NCBI RefSeq assembly: GCF_048564905.1
Contig: NC_132990.1
Location: forward strand, 33,661,001 to 33,725,000
Length of the DNA: 64,000 nt
Direction of reading: 5' to 3'
Source of the DNA: Vicugna pacos
Lineage: Eukaryota > Chordata > Mammalia > Artiodactyla > Camelidae
Of this stretch, positions 1 through 11,893 are shown piece by piece. Made by a program: the position numbers and the translations under genes. The notes under the pieces are model-generated. The model ran no database searches. It saw only the letters and a list, made by a program, of their open reading frames with translations, and had not been told where the DNA came from. Positions within the stretch are counted from its first letter, which is position 1. Each line of letters starts with the position of its first letter.

Positions 1-626
1 AAAAATCTTAGCACACTCTTCTTTCTGCTCTCTACAACACATTGGTATTATTGATGTCATCACCAATGTCAAGACTCTGCACATTATTCAGGAAATGTGC
101 AGATGAATCCTAAAGAAGGTAGATTTCAATGAAGTTCAACCTTTATAACCTCAAGATAAGAGGTACTAATGGGGATTTTAAAATGTGTGAGTTAGTAATT
201 CTCAGTGTTTTGTTTTCAAAATGGTCAAAATGATTATAAACATGCATGGACTGTCATGAGAGGATGTTGGGTGGGGTAAGAGGTATTTGGAGAGGTGAAA
301 GTTCATCTCGGTACAGATGGGCATTATGGTGACTGATGAATACTGTGTGTGCTGCTCTCGGGGAGGCACATCATCCAAACAACAAGGGGAGGACAGTGGG
401 ACAGTGTTATACACAATTTTTAGAAGATAACAGTCTATCAGCATTAAACAAATGTTGAACAGTTACACTGACTCTGGTTTGGTTTTTGTCTCACTTGTGG
501 AGGAAGAATGGCTTTGAGAGTGCCTGTCTCTTAACAGTAGTTTTTCTGTCTCCAGAAAGTGCCCCCTTGAGAGCTTGGAATGTGTGTGATATGCATGTCT
601 GGCCCTCTCCCCTCGACTCTGCATTG

Positions 627-716
627 CTTCTTTCTCCCTCCCTCCTTTCCTCTCCCTTTCTCCCTTCCTTCCTGCCTTCTGTCCTTTTTTTTTCTCTTCT
701 TTTTAAAAAGCATTTT
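627..716. repeat. Polypyrimidine tract
   Basis: Almost unbroken C/T run (ctccctccctcctttcctct and onwards) ending in T-rich sequence. Low complexity, not coding. Confidence 0.85.
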
Positions 717-981
717 CTTTTTATTGTATTTGTATATCATCAGATGTCTATTACTGGTCTTATTTAGTGTATATAATAGTGTAAAGAGTCAAATAGCTCT
801 GCTCATTTGTTATTTTTAAAAAAAACAGCTGTCTTCATCCTCCCTCTCCTCCTCAGAGGCAACTGCCTTTGGTTCTCTGTACCTTTTATTTTGATATTTA
901 CCTCTATGTCTTCAAAAACAGTGTTTTACTTTTTAAATATGTTTTTGTTTTATGTATTTTACACTCCTTTCAGTCCTTACC

Positions 982-1009
982 ATACACACACACACACACA
1001 CACACACAC
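982..1009. repeat. (CA)n microsatellite
   Basis: About 13 CA units, uninterrupted. Confidence 0.97.
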
Positions 1010-1399
1010 CTTTTCCATCCCTTATGCTCCTGATATATTAGGTTGAACTCTATGCAGTTTTTGACCTACAAAAACAACAATTTCATATGTTTCAACCTAT
1101 TAGTTATGTACTCATTTTGGTAGGTCATTATCCAGTGCTTATGTTGCCATGATATATATCAATACGCTGCAAATCTATGTAGCGAGCTGTGATTACATTT
1201 CATTTCTGTAAATCCCATTTACTTTCTCTAGACTGAACAATTGTATGTTTTCTTAAAGAAGTCTCCCAGAGCACTTGGACCTGCTCCAGTCTGACGGATG
1301 CCCTCTGCTCAGCTCCCATCCCGGGAGCTCCCTTTTCCATCATCCTGGGATCTCCCTTCTCTCTTATGTTGGCTTTCCTGTTTCCTAGGTCAGCATCTT

Positions 1400-2140
1400 T
1401 ACAACTCTTTCTTGATTTGCTCGAGCACAGCTTGTAATAACTTCCTAAGAAATGGTAAATTTTTGAGCTCTTGTGTATCTGAGAAAGAATTTATTCTGCC
1501 TTCACAATTGTTTGGTAGTTGGATGGGTACAGAGTTTTGGGTTGGATATCATTTTATTCAGAGTTTTGAAGAAATTGCTCCGTTGTTTTTTGGTTTGCAG
1601 AATTGCTGTGGAATAGCCAAACACTGTTCTGATTTCTAATCCTTTGTATGCAAGCTACATGATTTTTTTTTCGTCTTTGAAAGTTTACAGAATGTTTTAA
1701 ATCCAGTTTCTTGAAATTTCCTGATGATATGCCTTGATGTGGGCCTATTTTTGTACATTGTTCTGGAACCTTGATGGATCTATTCAATATGAACATTCAT
1801 GTTCTCCAGTTCTGGGAACTTTTCCTCAGTTTTTTTTCATTTATGGTTAACTCCCCTCTTTGTGCTCTTTTTTTACATTTTGGACTCTTTTGCTCTTTTG
1901 TTTCATCTTCTAGCCCATCTATTACTTTTCATTTCTGGTATCATAGTTTTAATTTTCAAGAGCTCTTTAAAATTCCTTGTATGTTCCTTTTTATAACATC
2001 ATGTTTTCTGATTTTAATATTCTTTTCTCTCTCTGAAGACGTTAATTTTTTAAGTTGTTGAAATTTTCTTCTCCTAATATGTTCTGTTTCCTTCAGGCTA
2101 TTTTGTCCTCTTTTTTTTTTTTTTTTTTTTGGTCTTTCAT
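1400..2140 (-). mobile_element. Old L1/HAL1-like remnant (ORF1 region)
   Basis: Read antisense, 1540-1830 lines up loosely with the ORF1 region of the young L1 (11940-12330). Shared blocks are gatatgccttgatgtgggcc near 1725-1745 and ggttggatatca near 1540. It is highly diverged. The downstream T-rich part to 2140 may belong to the same element. HAL1, an ORF1-only L1 relative, is an alternative. Confidence 0.4.
2110..2131. repeat. Poly-T run
   Basis: A run of about 21 T. It may be the A-tail of an antisense element, but no clear element abuts it. Confidence 0.9.
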
Positions 2141-2149
2141 ATTAGAAAC

Positions 2150-3300
2150 TTTTCTCAGATTCTGGTAATCTCTGGGCATTTATTCATATTTTAAAATGTG
2201 GGGAAAAGGCTGATTTGAATGCATGAGTGGGTTTTGTTGACTTCAATATGTGGTCATATAATTGGGCTTTTTGACTGAGGACCTTCCCATGTTCAGTATT
2301 TTTGTTTTTTCTCCTGGGCTAGTCATATTTTTAAAGAAGACTTCTCCAGCTTCCTCCTGGTGGGTGAATGCTTAGCTGTCTGAGAAGCTAAGTAGGGAAG
2401 AGAGTTGGGTATTTCTTGCACGAATTCATCAAATCCTTCTCCTTTTCAGTATGGAGTTACCCACACTGGGTGTTCCTCAGTGTAGAGGTTAACTGAAGAA
2501 TAAACCTTCCGACTTTCACCACAGTTAGGGAAGGCCAGTCATCTCATTGCACCGAGTTGGTAGAGGAGATCTGATTGCTTTGTAAGTAGAATTGCTTTTT
2601 GTGCTAAATATATATAAAACAAAAAAAACTGAGTTCCTACCAGAAGTAGAAAATCAGTTTCACCAGATGTAAGTAGAAGATGACACATATACACACACAC
2701 TTTGTTCATGTCCTTATAAAAATTAATCTCATGTAAACATGGACCGCACTTTGGAAAACTTTGTGCTGTGCCATGTGGCTTGTTCCCAACAGGCATATTT
2801 TTCAGTTCCTCAAGTTAGCTCTTTCCTCTAGGACATTCAAGGTGAGTGATGACTTGGTCCCCTTACACCAAGCAAGGAAGTTGAGAACTTTCATTGTCTT
2901 TTTGTCAGCAGAGTGTTTAATTTCATATACTAGGTTAGTGTGATGTATGCCTGGAAATGCCATTATGTTGTCTTTCCAGGCTTATTTGGAAGGATTTTTT
3001 TCTCCTCTGTCCTTTTTCTTTTTTTCTTTCTTCCTTTCCACTAGAACAGTGACACGTTTGAAGATCCCCAGTGTGCCCTAACGGTGTTCCTGTGGATATA
3101 AATTGTCTATAACTGACAAGATAGTGCTAGGATAACTTCTTACTGCTGTAACATGCCTATAATCTTTGTATTGTTAATACGATGATGTCATCTTGAATTT
3201 TCAAACGGTAGTAGGATGCCTTTAAAAGTTTCTGGCTCTTGTCCCTGACCCATAATGGATATTAAAATCATGGCATTGATGTCAGAGATAGTTACTTCTC
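2150..3300. other. Intron, nothing recognised
   Basis: AT-rich sequence with a short pyrimidine tract (2997-3047). No gene or repeat family could be named. Confidence 0.5.
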
Positions 3301-3303
3301 TTC

Positions 3304-4105
3304 AAATAACAAATGCTGGAGAGGGTGTAGAGAAAAGGGAACTCTGCTACACTGCTGGTGGGAATGTAAATTGGTGTAGCCACTATGGAAAGCAGTATGG
3401 AGATTCCTTTAAAAACTAAAAATAGACTTGCCCTGTGAATCAGCAATTCCATTCCTGGGCAAAATTCTAAAGAGAAAATTCTAATTCAAAAAGATACATC
3501 CACCCCAGTGTTCATAGCAGTACAATTTATGATACCCAAGACATGGAAGCAACCTAAATATCCACCAATAAATGAATAGATAAAGAAGTTGTGGTTTATT
3601 TATGTACAATGGAATACTACTCAGCCATAAAAAAGAATGGAATAATGCCATTTGCAGCAACATGGGTAGACCTAAAGAGTATCATAGTAGGTGAAATAAG
3701 TCAGATAGAGAAAGACAAATGGCATAGTATTACTTTTACGTGGAATCTAAAAAAAATGACACAAATGAACTTATTTACAAAGCAGAAACAGACTCATAGA
3801 CATGGAAGACAAATTTATGGTTACCTGGGGGGAAAGGGTGGGCAGGGATAAATTGGGAGTTTGAGATTAGGAGATACAAATTATTATATATACATATATA
3901 ATAAACTACATGGATCTACTGTGTAGCACAGGGAATTATATTCAATATTCTGTAATAAACCATAATGGAAAACAATATGAAAAAGAATATATATATGTGT
4001 ATGTGTGTGTGTGTGTATCCCTCTCTCTCTCCCTCTCTCTCTCTCTCTCTCAATCACTTTGCTGTATACCAGAAATTAACACAACATTGTAAACCAGTTA
4101 TACTG
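3304..4105 (+). mobile_element. L1, 5'-truncated (ORF2 end plus 3' UTR)
   Basis: It begins inside ORF2 at the region encoding [20 protein letters not shown]-type residues. It includes [15 protein letters not shown] (3600-3640) and FAATWVDLKS. It then runs through the 3' UTR, with a G-rich tract at 3827-3847 and the ending caccagaaattaacacaaca-like block. A TG/CT microsatellite has grown within the 3' UTR at 3993-4051. No target-site duplication was found. Mid-age copy. Confidence 0.88.
3993..4051 (+). repeat. (TG)n(TC)n compound microsatellite inside L1 3' UTR
   Basis: The tract tatgtgtatgtgtgtgtg leads into a long TC-rich run. It sits where related L1 copies carry a short tatatgtatat-like sequence. 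Confidence 0.9.
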
Positions 4106-4109
4106 GTTT

Positions 4110-5180
4110 CCTTTAGGAAATGGATTTTAGGAATTGAAATTAGATATGAATGCTCCTGACTTCCTCACATTAGGCCAGAGCTTCAACCATGGGTTATTTC
4201 TGTCCTTACTTATGTTTGCCCATGTGTAGTAAATCATCACAGCCAAAAGGAAGCCATGGTAATTTGCAGTATACCCATGAGAAAGTTCTTTTGGTGGAAG
4301 CAATCAACAGTGATTGAGAGGGGAAAATGATTGTCTGTAGAATGGTAAATCCATAACAGAATATTCTATTAGATCGAAATTTGATCAGTAGTATTTTAAA
4401 GAGGACCCTGTGCTAGTTTGAAGAGCCAAGCCTGAGGTAGTGCACCGTATCATTCTTGTCTTTGTCTTTCCTCTATTCAGGGTCAAGAGGTCTGCTTCTT
4501 GCTCATCCTAGCTTCAATGGATGCGAATAGAATTCTTTTCATTTTAGACCATTATCTGATATAATCAACAGAAACAAAGACACTTTTCTCTGGTTTGCTC
4601 TTGTTTGGGAGTTGATTCTCATTGGCATAGTTCCCTAAGAAAACAGTGTTTTCATAATTAAGACTGTGGCAGACATCCTAAAAGATGGGGTTGCATTTTT
4701 AAATGAATTCTAGTTGAATGTCTTTTGTAAAAAATTTTTACAAAGATAATTATTTTAGCTCTTGAAGAGCATATTTATTTTTAGTGCCATAACTGCTAAT
4801 TTTTAGTATCCAGTATAAAAAGTAAGGTGTTTTGAAGGAACATGCTGATTTACAATTGAAATAAATTTTACTGTGCCAGTCCAATATGAAGGCCCTTTAA
4901 TTGACCATCTGTACTGAATATTTGTGAAAATAAGAGCTACTATTTAAGTACTTGGGTAGTAATACTGTTTGATTCTCTGTTAAGTGATTTTTAACATATT
5001 TTCTCATCTGGAGTTAGATAATAGTGATCAGTTCTGGATACTGTATTTTAAGAGGAATATACCAGGAACTGGGTTAAATGCTGAGGTTTCAAAGGTAATT
5101 CAACCTGGTACCTGATTGGAGTAAGCCAACTTTTGAGGGAGATAGAACTGTTACAGAATTGGATATAAAGTACCTCAAGA
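4110..5180. other. Intron, nothing recognised
   Basis: Low-copy-looking AT-rich sequence between two L1 copies. Confidence 0.5.
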
Positions 5181-5182
5181 GT

Positions 5183-5965
5183 ATAAATGCTGCAGACGGT
5201 GTGGAGAAAAGGGAACCCTCCTACACTGCTGGTAGGAATGTAGTTTGGTGCAGCCATTATGGAAAACAGTATGGAGATTCCTCAAAACACTAGAAATAGA
5301 CTTACCATTTGATTCAGCAATCCCACTTCTGGGCATATATCCGGAGGGAACTCTAATTCAAAAATATACATACATGCACCCCAGTGTTCACAGAAGCACT
5401 ATATACAATAGCCAAGACTAAGAAGCAACCTAAATATCTGTTGGCAGATGACTGGATAAAGAAGTTGTGATATATTTATACAATGGAATAGTAATCAGCC
5501 ATAAAAAAGAATAAAATAATGCCATTTGCAACAGTATAGCTGGACCTGGAGATCGTCATTCTAAATGAAGTAATCCAGAAAGAGAAAGAACCATACCATA
5601 TGATATCATTCATACGTGGACTCTTTAAAAAAAGAAAGAAGAAAAAAAGGGACTCTATGAACTCATCTACAAACAGAAACAGACTCACAGACATAGTAAA
5701 CAGCTTATGGTTACCAGGGAAAGGGAGTGGGAAGGGATAAATTTGGGAGTTTGAGATTTACAAATGTTAGCCACTATATATAAAAAATATATATATTTTT
5801 AAAGTTTCTGCACAGGGAACTGTGTTCAATATCTTGTAATAACCTTTAATGAAAAAAATATGAAAACGAATATATGTCTATATATGCATGACTGGGACAT
5901 AGGGCTGCACACCAGAAACTGGCACATTGTAACTGATGGTGCTCCAATTAAAAAAAACTTTTTTA
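5183..5965 (+). mobile_element. L1, 5'-truncated (ORF2 end plus 3' UTR)
   Basis: A second mid-age copy with the same extent as the one at 3304-4105. It starts at the 'cagacggtgtggagaaaagg' block, passes the WIKKL/YNGIVISHKKE-type region, has the G-rich tract at 5717-5736, and ends caccagaaactggcacattg followed by an A-run at about 5950-5958. The two copies are direct repeats about 1.9 kb apart and could support unequal exchange. Confidence 0.88.
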
Positions 5966-6574
5966 ATGAAAAGGGTAAAGACAGAAATAGTTCTAGGGAT
6001 TGAGGGTCAGTAATGTCTTCACCAAGGATGAGCACACTTTGACCTGTGTGCTGAAGTTCACAAGATAAACAGTCTGGAAGAGGGCATTTCTGGTAGAGAA
6101 AGGCACAAGAGAGCTCAAGAGAAATCAGGAAGTGGTACACGGAGCTGAGGGGGTTAGGAAGTGAGGGGTGTGGGACAGTGTTGCATAAGAAGCCCTTGTG
6201 GGCAGTTGAGTCGGATGACACACACATATTGGTGTCTTTACATGTGTCTCCTCCCTAGTTTTTTCACTCTTTTCTTTCTTTGGTTGACATATTTATTTAT
6301 ATATTTCCTCCTTGCTGATTTTCTGGATAGAGACATCTACACTTGTCTACATTTCTCCTTTGTCTAACCACTTAATCCTATGAAATTTGGGTGCTACCCA
6401 TTAAGCTATGGATAATGTATACATAGTCACAATCAGTCATTTTCTCTGGGATCTGACTGGATTTTTCTGTGACATTTGATAAGATTGACTGTCATATTTC
6501 TCTCTGTACATGGATTTCAGGTTCCCTTTTTATTTCTTTGAGAACTGTTTCATCAAGTAAATCAGGTTTTGCAA

Positions 6575-6810
6575 AGGTTAAGAGAGTGAAATTCGTAGTT
6601 AGAAGGGATGGGTTCAGGGCTGGCTGTAGCTTTTTCTAGTTATATGACTTTGGACAAATAATTAACTTTCTGAGACTCAGACTCCTAATGGATAAAATAA
6701 TGGTAATAATGTCTAGCTTATACTTGGATACAAGTATGAAATAATGTGTTTGTTAAATAATTTAGACTAGTACCTAATATATAATAAATCATTAATAAAT
6801 TTACTATTTT
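6575..6810 (+). mobile_element. MIR SINE, sense
   Basis: It has gactttggacaaataattaa, ctgagactcagactcctaat and ggataaaataatggtaataa, then a tagtacctaatatataataa ending. This is the MIR core and 3' order. Confidence 0.7.
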
Positions 6811-7407
6811 TATTATAATTCTCATTGGTTTTGTCATTATCAGTAATAGTGGTAACATCTGGTTCCTTTATGGAAAATTTGGTGGGGGGGGTTGATCCTC
6901 TTTTCTATACGAGTTTGTCTTTGACCCTCTCTCTTTGCCTTCACTATCAAGTAACTTATCGTCTGTGGCTATTTTAGTCTTAAACTCAATTGCTTCCATT
7001 TTCTTCACTAAGCAAGAACTTCTAGTCCTTTCTTGGATTGCTCTGGATTGTGAATTATGAAAACTCAGGTTCTAGATCACAATGGACACCAGCTTGGCCT
7101 TGGGCAAGGGCAGTATTAGTGTCCTTCACCATGGATGGTCAGTCATCCAGTTCAGTTACCACAGTGATTAGAGAAATGCCAGAAGACTTTTTTCAATAAA
7201 GTTAGGAATACCACCAGTATTTTCTTCAGTTTATAAAATGCTACAATTTTGGACCAAGTTGGTACTCTGGTATGACTTTAAGAAATTAAAGTGAGAATAA
7301 TATATTAGTATCTTAGCTAGCCTGACTGGAATCTGTGTTTCTAGTTTGAAGAGGCTTAAACTATTGGTTTAGTACAGCTATTCCAAAGGACCTCCCAAAG
7401 TTGAATT

Positions 7408-7425
7408 TTAGAAAATTTTCTTCTT
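7408..7425. repeat. Target-site duplication of the young L1, left copy
   Basis: The 18 bases ttagaaaattttcttctt match 12332-12349 exactly and abut the L1 A-tail (a T-run on this strand). The A/T-rich target fits L1 endonuclease preference. Confidence 0.95.
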
Positions 7426-7695
7426 TTTTTTTTTAACATTTTTTATTGATTTATAATCATTTTACAATGTGTCAAATTCCAGTGTTCAGCACAATTTTTC
7501 AGTCATTCATGGACATATACACACTCATTGTCACATTTTTTTCTCTGTCAGTTATCATAACATTTTGTGTATATTTCCCTGTGCTTTACAGTGTAATCTT
7601 GTTTATCTATTCTACAATTTTGAAATCCCAGTCTATCCCTTCCCACCCTCTACCCCCCTGGTAACCACAAGTCTGTATTCTCTGTCCATGAGTCT
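7426..7695 (-). other. L1 3' UTR with G-rich polypurine tract
   Basis: This follows the ORF2 stop on the minus strand. It holds a C-run series at 7637-7658, which is four G-runs on the L1 sense strand, and then the AT-rich tail region and A-run. The same layout occurs in the L1 pieces at 3827-3847 and 5717-5736. Confidence 0.85.
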
Positions 7696-10600
7696 TTAGA
7701 TTCCACATATGAGCGATCTCATATGGTATTTTTCTTTCTCTTTCTGGCTTACTTCACTTAGAATGACATTCTCTAGGAGCATCCATGTTGCTGCAAATGG
7801 CGTTATGTTGTCGGTTTTTATGGCTGAGTAGTATTCCATTGTATAAATATACCACATCTTCTTTATCCAGTCACCTGTTGATGGACATTTAGGCTGTTCC
7901 CATGTTTTGGCTATTGTAAATAGTGCTGCTATGAACATTGGGGTGCAGGTGTCATCCTGAAGTAGATTTCCTTCTGGATACAAGCCCAGGAGTGGGATTC
8001 CTGGGTCATATGGTAAGTCTATTTCTAGTCTTTTGAGGAATCTCCACACTGTTTTCCATAGTGGCTGCACCAAACTGCATTCCCACCAGCAGTGTAGGAG
8101 GGTTCCCCTTTCTCCACAGCCTCTCCAGCATTTGTCATTTTTGGATTTTTGAATGACGGCCATTCTGACTGGTGTGAGGTGATACCTCATTGCAGTTTTG
8201 ATTTGCATTTCTCTGATAATTAGTGATATTGAGCATTTTTTCATGTGCTTTTTGATCATTTGTATGTCTTCCTTGGAGAATTGCTTGTTTAGGTCTTCTG
8301 CCCATTTTTGGATTGGGTTATTTATTTTTTTCTTATTGAGTCATATGAGCTGCTTATATATTCTGGAGATCAAGCCTTTGTCGGTTTCACTTGCAAAAAT
8401 TTTCTCCCATTCCGTAGGTTTTCTTCTTGTTTTACTTCTGGTTTCCTTTGCTGTGCAGAAGCTTGTAAGTTTCATTAGGTCCCATTTGTTTATTCTTGCT
8501 TTTATTTCTTCTAGGAGAAAATTTTTGAAATGTATGTCAGATAATGTTTTGCCTATGTTTTCCTCTAGGAGGTTTATTGTATCTTGTCTTATGCTCAAGT
8601 CTTTAATCCATTTTGAGTTGATTTTTGTATATGGTGTAAGGGTGTGTTCTAGCTTCATTGTTGTACATGCTGCTGTCCAGTTTTCCCAACACCATTTGCT
8701 GAAGAGACTGTCTTTATTGCATTGTATATTCTTGCCTCCTTTGTGGAAGACGAGTTGACCAAAGGTTTGTGGGTTCATTTCTGGGCTCTCTATTCTGTTC
8801 CATTGGTCCATATGTCTGTTTTGGTACCAATACCATGCTGTCTTGATGACTGTAGCTCTATAGTATTGTCTGAAGTCTGGGAGAGTTATTCCTCCAGCCT
8901 CTTTCTTTCTCTTCAGTAATGCTTTAGCAATTCTAGGTCTTTGATGGTTCCATATAAATTTTATTATGATTTGTTCTAGTTCTGTGAAATATGTCCTGGG
9001 TAATTGGATAGGGATTGCATTAAATCTGTAGATTGCCTTGGGCAGTGTGACCATTTTAACAATATTGATTCTTCCAATCCAAGAGCATGGAATATCTTTC
9101 CATTTTTTAAAGTCTTCTTTAATTTCCTTCATCAGTGGTTTATAGTTTTCTGTGTATAATTCTTTCACCTCCTTGGTTAGGTTTATTCCCAGATATTTTA
9201 TTACTTTGGGTGCTATTTTAAAGGGGATTGTTTCTTTACTTTCTTTTTCTGTTGACTTATCGTTACTGTAAAGAAATGCAACTGATTTTTGAACATTAAT
9301 TTTGTAACCTGCTACCTTGCTGAATTCTTCAATCAGCTCTAGTAGCTTTTGTGTGGACCTTTTAGTGTTTTCTATATATAGTAACATGTCATCAGCATAT
9401 AATGACACTTTTACCTCTTCTTTTCCAATTTGGATCCCTTTTATTTCTTTCTCTTGCCTGATTGCTTGGCTAGGACTTCCAGGACTATGTTGAATAGGAG
9501 GGGTGATAGTGGGCATCCTTGTCTTGTCCCAGATTTTAGTGGGAAGCTTTTGAGTTTTTCACCATTGAGAACTATGCTGGCTGTAGGTTTGTCATATATA
9601 GCTTATATTATGTTGAGATATGTTCCCTCTATACCCACTTTGGCTAGAGTTTTTATCATAAATCGGTGTTGAATTTTATCAAATGCTTTTTCTGCATCGA
9701 TTGAGATGATCATGTGGTTTTTGTCCTTTCTCTTGTTGATGTGATGTATTACATTGATTGATTTGCGTATGTTGAACCAGCCTTGTGTCCCTGGGATGAA
9801 CCCCACTTGGTCATGATGTATAATCTTTTTTATGTGTTGTTGGATTCTATTTGCTAAAATTTTGGTGAGGATTTTGGCGTCTATGTTCATCAGTGATATT
9901 GGCCTATAATTCTCTTTTTTTGTAGTGTCTTTGCCTGGCTTTGGTATCAGGGTGATGGTGGCTTCATAGAATGAGTTTGGGAGTATTCCCTCCTTTTCAA
10001 TCATCTGGAAGAGTTTGAGAAGGACTGGTATGAGTTCTTCTTTGTATGTTTGGTAGAATTCCCCGGTGAAGCTGTCCGGTCCTGGACTTTTATTTGTAGG
10101 GAGGTTTTTAATTGCTATTTCTATTTCCTTTCTAGTGATCGGATTGTTCAAGTGTTCAGATTCTTCTTGATTCAGTTTTGGTGGACAGTATGTTTCCAGA
10201 AACTTGTCCATCTCCTCTAGGTTATGCAGTTTCGTTCCATATAGTTTTTCATAATATTCTCTTATGATATTCTGTATTTCTATTTTATTTGTTGTAATTT
10301 CTCCATTTTCCTTTCTTATTTTGCTAATTTGTGCTTGCTCTTTTTTCTTCTTTGTGAGTTTGGCCAGAGGTTTGTCGATTTTATTTACTTTTTCAAAAAT
10401 CCAGCTTTTGGTTTGGTTGATTTTTTCTATGGTCTTGTTAATCTCTATTGTTTAATTCCTCTCTGATCTTTATTATTTCCTTCCTTCTGCTGCTTTTTGG
10501 GGCTTTTTGTTCTTCTTTTTCTAATTGATTCAGGTGGTGGGTTAACTTGTTTATTTGAGATTGTTCTTCTTTTTTGAGGAAGGCCTGTATCGCTATAAAC

Positions 10601-11490
10601 TTCCCTCTTAGCACTGCCTTTACTGTGTCCCATAGGTTTTGAGTGGTTGTGCTTTCATTATCATTTGTCTCAAGGTATTTTTTAATTTCAGCTTTGATTT
10701 CCTCATTGATCCATTGTTTTTTCAATAACATATTGTTTAATCTCCATGCTTTTCTTTTTTTCTCCTTTGTTTCTCTGTTGCTGATTTCCAGTTTCATGGC
10801 ATTGTGGTCAGTAAAGATGCCTGAGATAATTCCTATCTTCTTAAATTTGTTGAGGTTTCTTTTGTGTCCAAGTACATGATCGATTCTGGAAAATGTTCCA
10901 TGTGCACTTGAAAAGAATGTATATTCTATTTTTTGGGGGTGTAATGCTCTGAAAATATCCACCATATCTAGTTTTTCTATTGTAGTATTTAATTTCTCTG
11001 TTGCCTTGTTTATTTTCTGTCTGGAAGATCTGTCTAGTGATGTTAATGCAGTGTTAAAATCTCCAACTATGATTGTATTCCCATCAATATCGCCCTTTAT
11101 CTCTGTTAGTAATTCTTGTATGTACTTAGGTGCTCCTATATTGGGTGCATATATATTAACGAGTGTAATGTCTTCATCTTGTATCACTCCTTTAATCATT
11201 ACAAAATGTCCTTCTTTATCTTTCTTTATGACCTTTGTTTTAAAGTCTATTTTGTCTGAAATCAGTACTGCAACACCTGCTTTTTTGGCGTTTCCATTTG
11301 CATGGAATATCCTTTTCCATCCTTTCACTCTCAATCTATATGTGTCCTTCTCCCTAAAGTGGGTCTCTTGTATGCAGCATATTGAAGGTTCTTGCTTTAT
11401 TATCCACTCTGCCACTCTATGTCTTTTGACTGGAGCATTTAGTCCATTAACATTTACAGTAATTAATGATAGATGTGTGTTTATTGCCAT
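7696..11490 (-). pseudogene. L1 ORF2 protein (endonuclease-reverse transcriptase), interrupted
   Basis: ORF2 makes the enzyme that nicks target DNA and copies L1 RNA into it. Translation starts [18 protein letters not shown] at 11490. The endonuclease part (10438-11490) keeps QETHF, VGDFN, RIDH and TDHNA, the expected catalytic motifs. The reverse-transcriptase part has [34 protein letters not shown] and YADDMLLY (usually FADD in primate L1). The cysteine-rich C-terminal region with CWRGC...LLHCWWEC and [10 protein letters not shown] ends at 7696. Four breaks are visible: a frame change near 10440, a stop near 9601 (TAA at a usual Lys codon), a one-base loss near 9472, and a TGA at about 8341. 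The span corresponds to about 1,265 codons, the normal ORF2 length. As a plain LINE gene it is otherwise well preserved and typical of a young copy. Confidence 0.95.
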
Positions 11491-11893
11491 TTTGAACTTA
11501 TCTTTGCAGTTGAATTGGTATATCCTCTTTGTTCCTTTCTTCTTCCTTCTGTGGTTTGGTAATTTTCCTTTGTATTATCATGGATTTTATTTAATTTTTG
11601 TGACTCCCTTGTTAATTTTTAACTTGTGGTTACCCTTTGTTGTAAATCTATTAACCTATTACTATAAGTGTTTTTATTAAACTGATAGTAACATGATCTC
11701 AAACCCATCCTACTGTTAAAAAAATTTAAAAAAGAAAGAAAAAGAAATCTATATTTCCCTGCCTCCCTCTCCCACTCTCAGTGATTTGTATGTCTTCTTT
11801 TATAATTTTGTGTTTTCTTTATTTGTAATTCATGAGTTATCACCTTTCCAGTTGTGAGTGTCTCATTTCTGTAGCATCCTGCTGCTTTTCTAT
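11491..11893 (-). other. L1 inter-ORF region
   Basis: About 400 bp separate the ORF1 stop from the ORF2 start Met on the minus strand. No open frame continues the ORF2 protein upstream of MAINTH. It is much longer than the spacer of human L1 (about 63 bp). Confidence 0.7.

Noticed and set aside
5826-6227. 133-codon open frame on the minus strand
   Set aside because: It begins in unique sequence and ends inside an antisense L1 3' UTR. No recognisable domain.
8198-8758. 186-codon open frame on the + strand
   Set aside because: It is antisense to the L1 ORF2 C-terminal region and has no independent support.
11006-11680. 224-codon open frame on the + strand
   Set aside because: It is the complement of L1 ORF2 endonuclease codons and the L1 spacer, with a hydrophobic composition typical of antisense L1.
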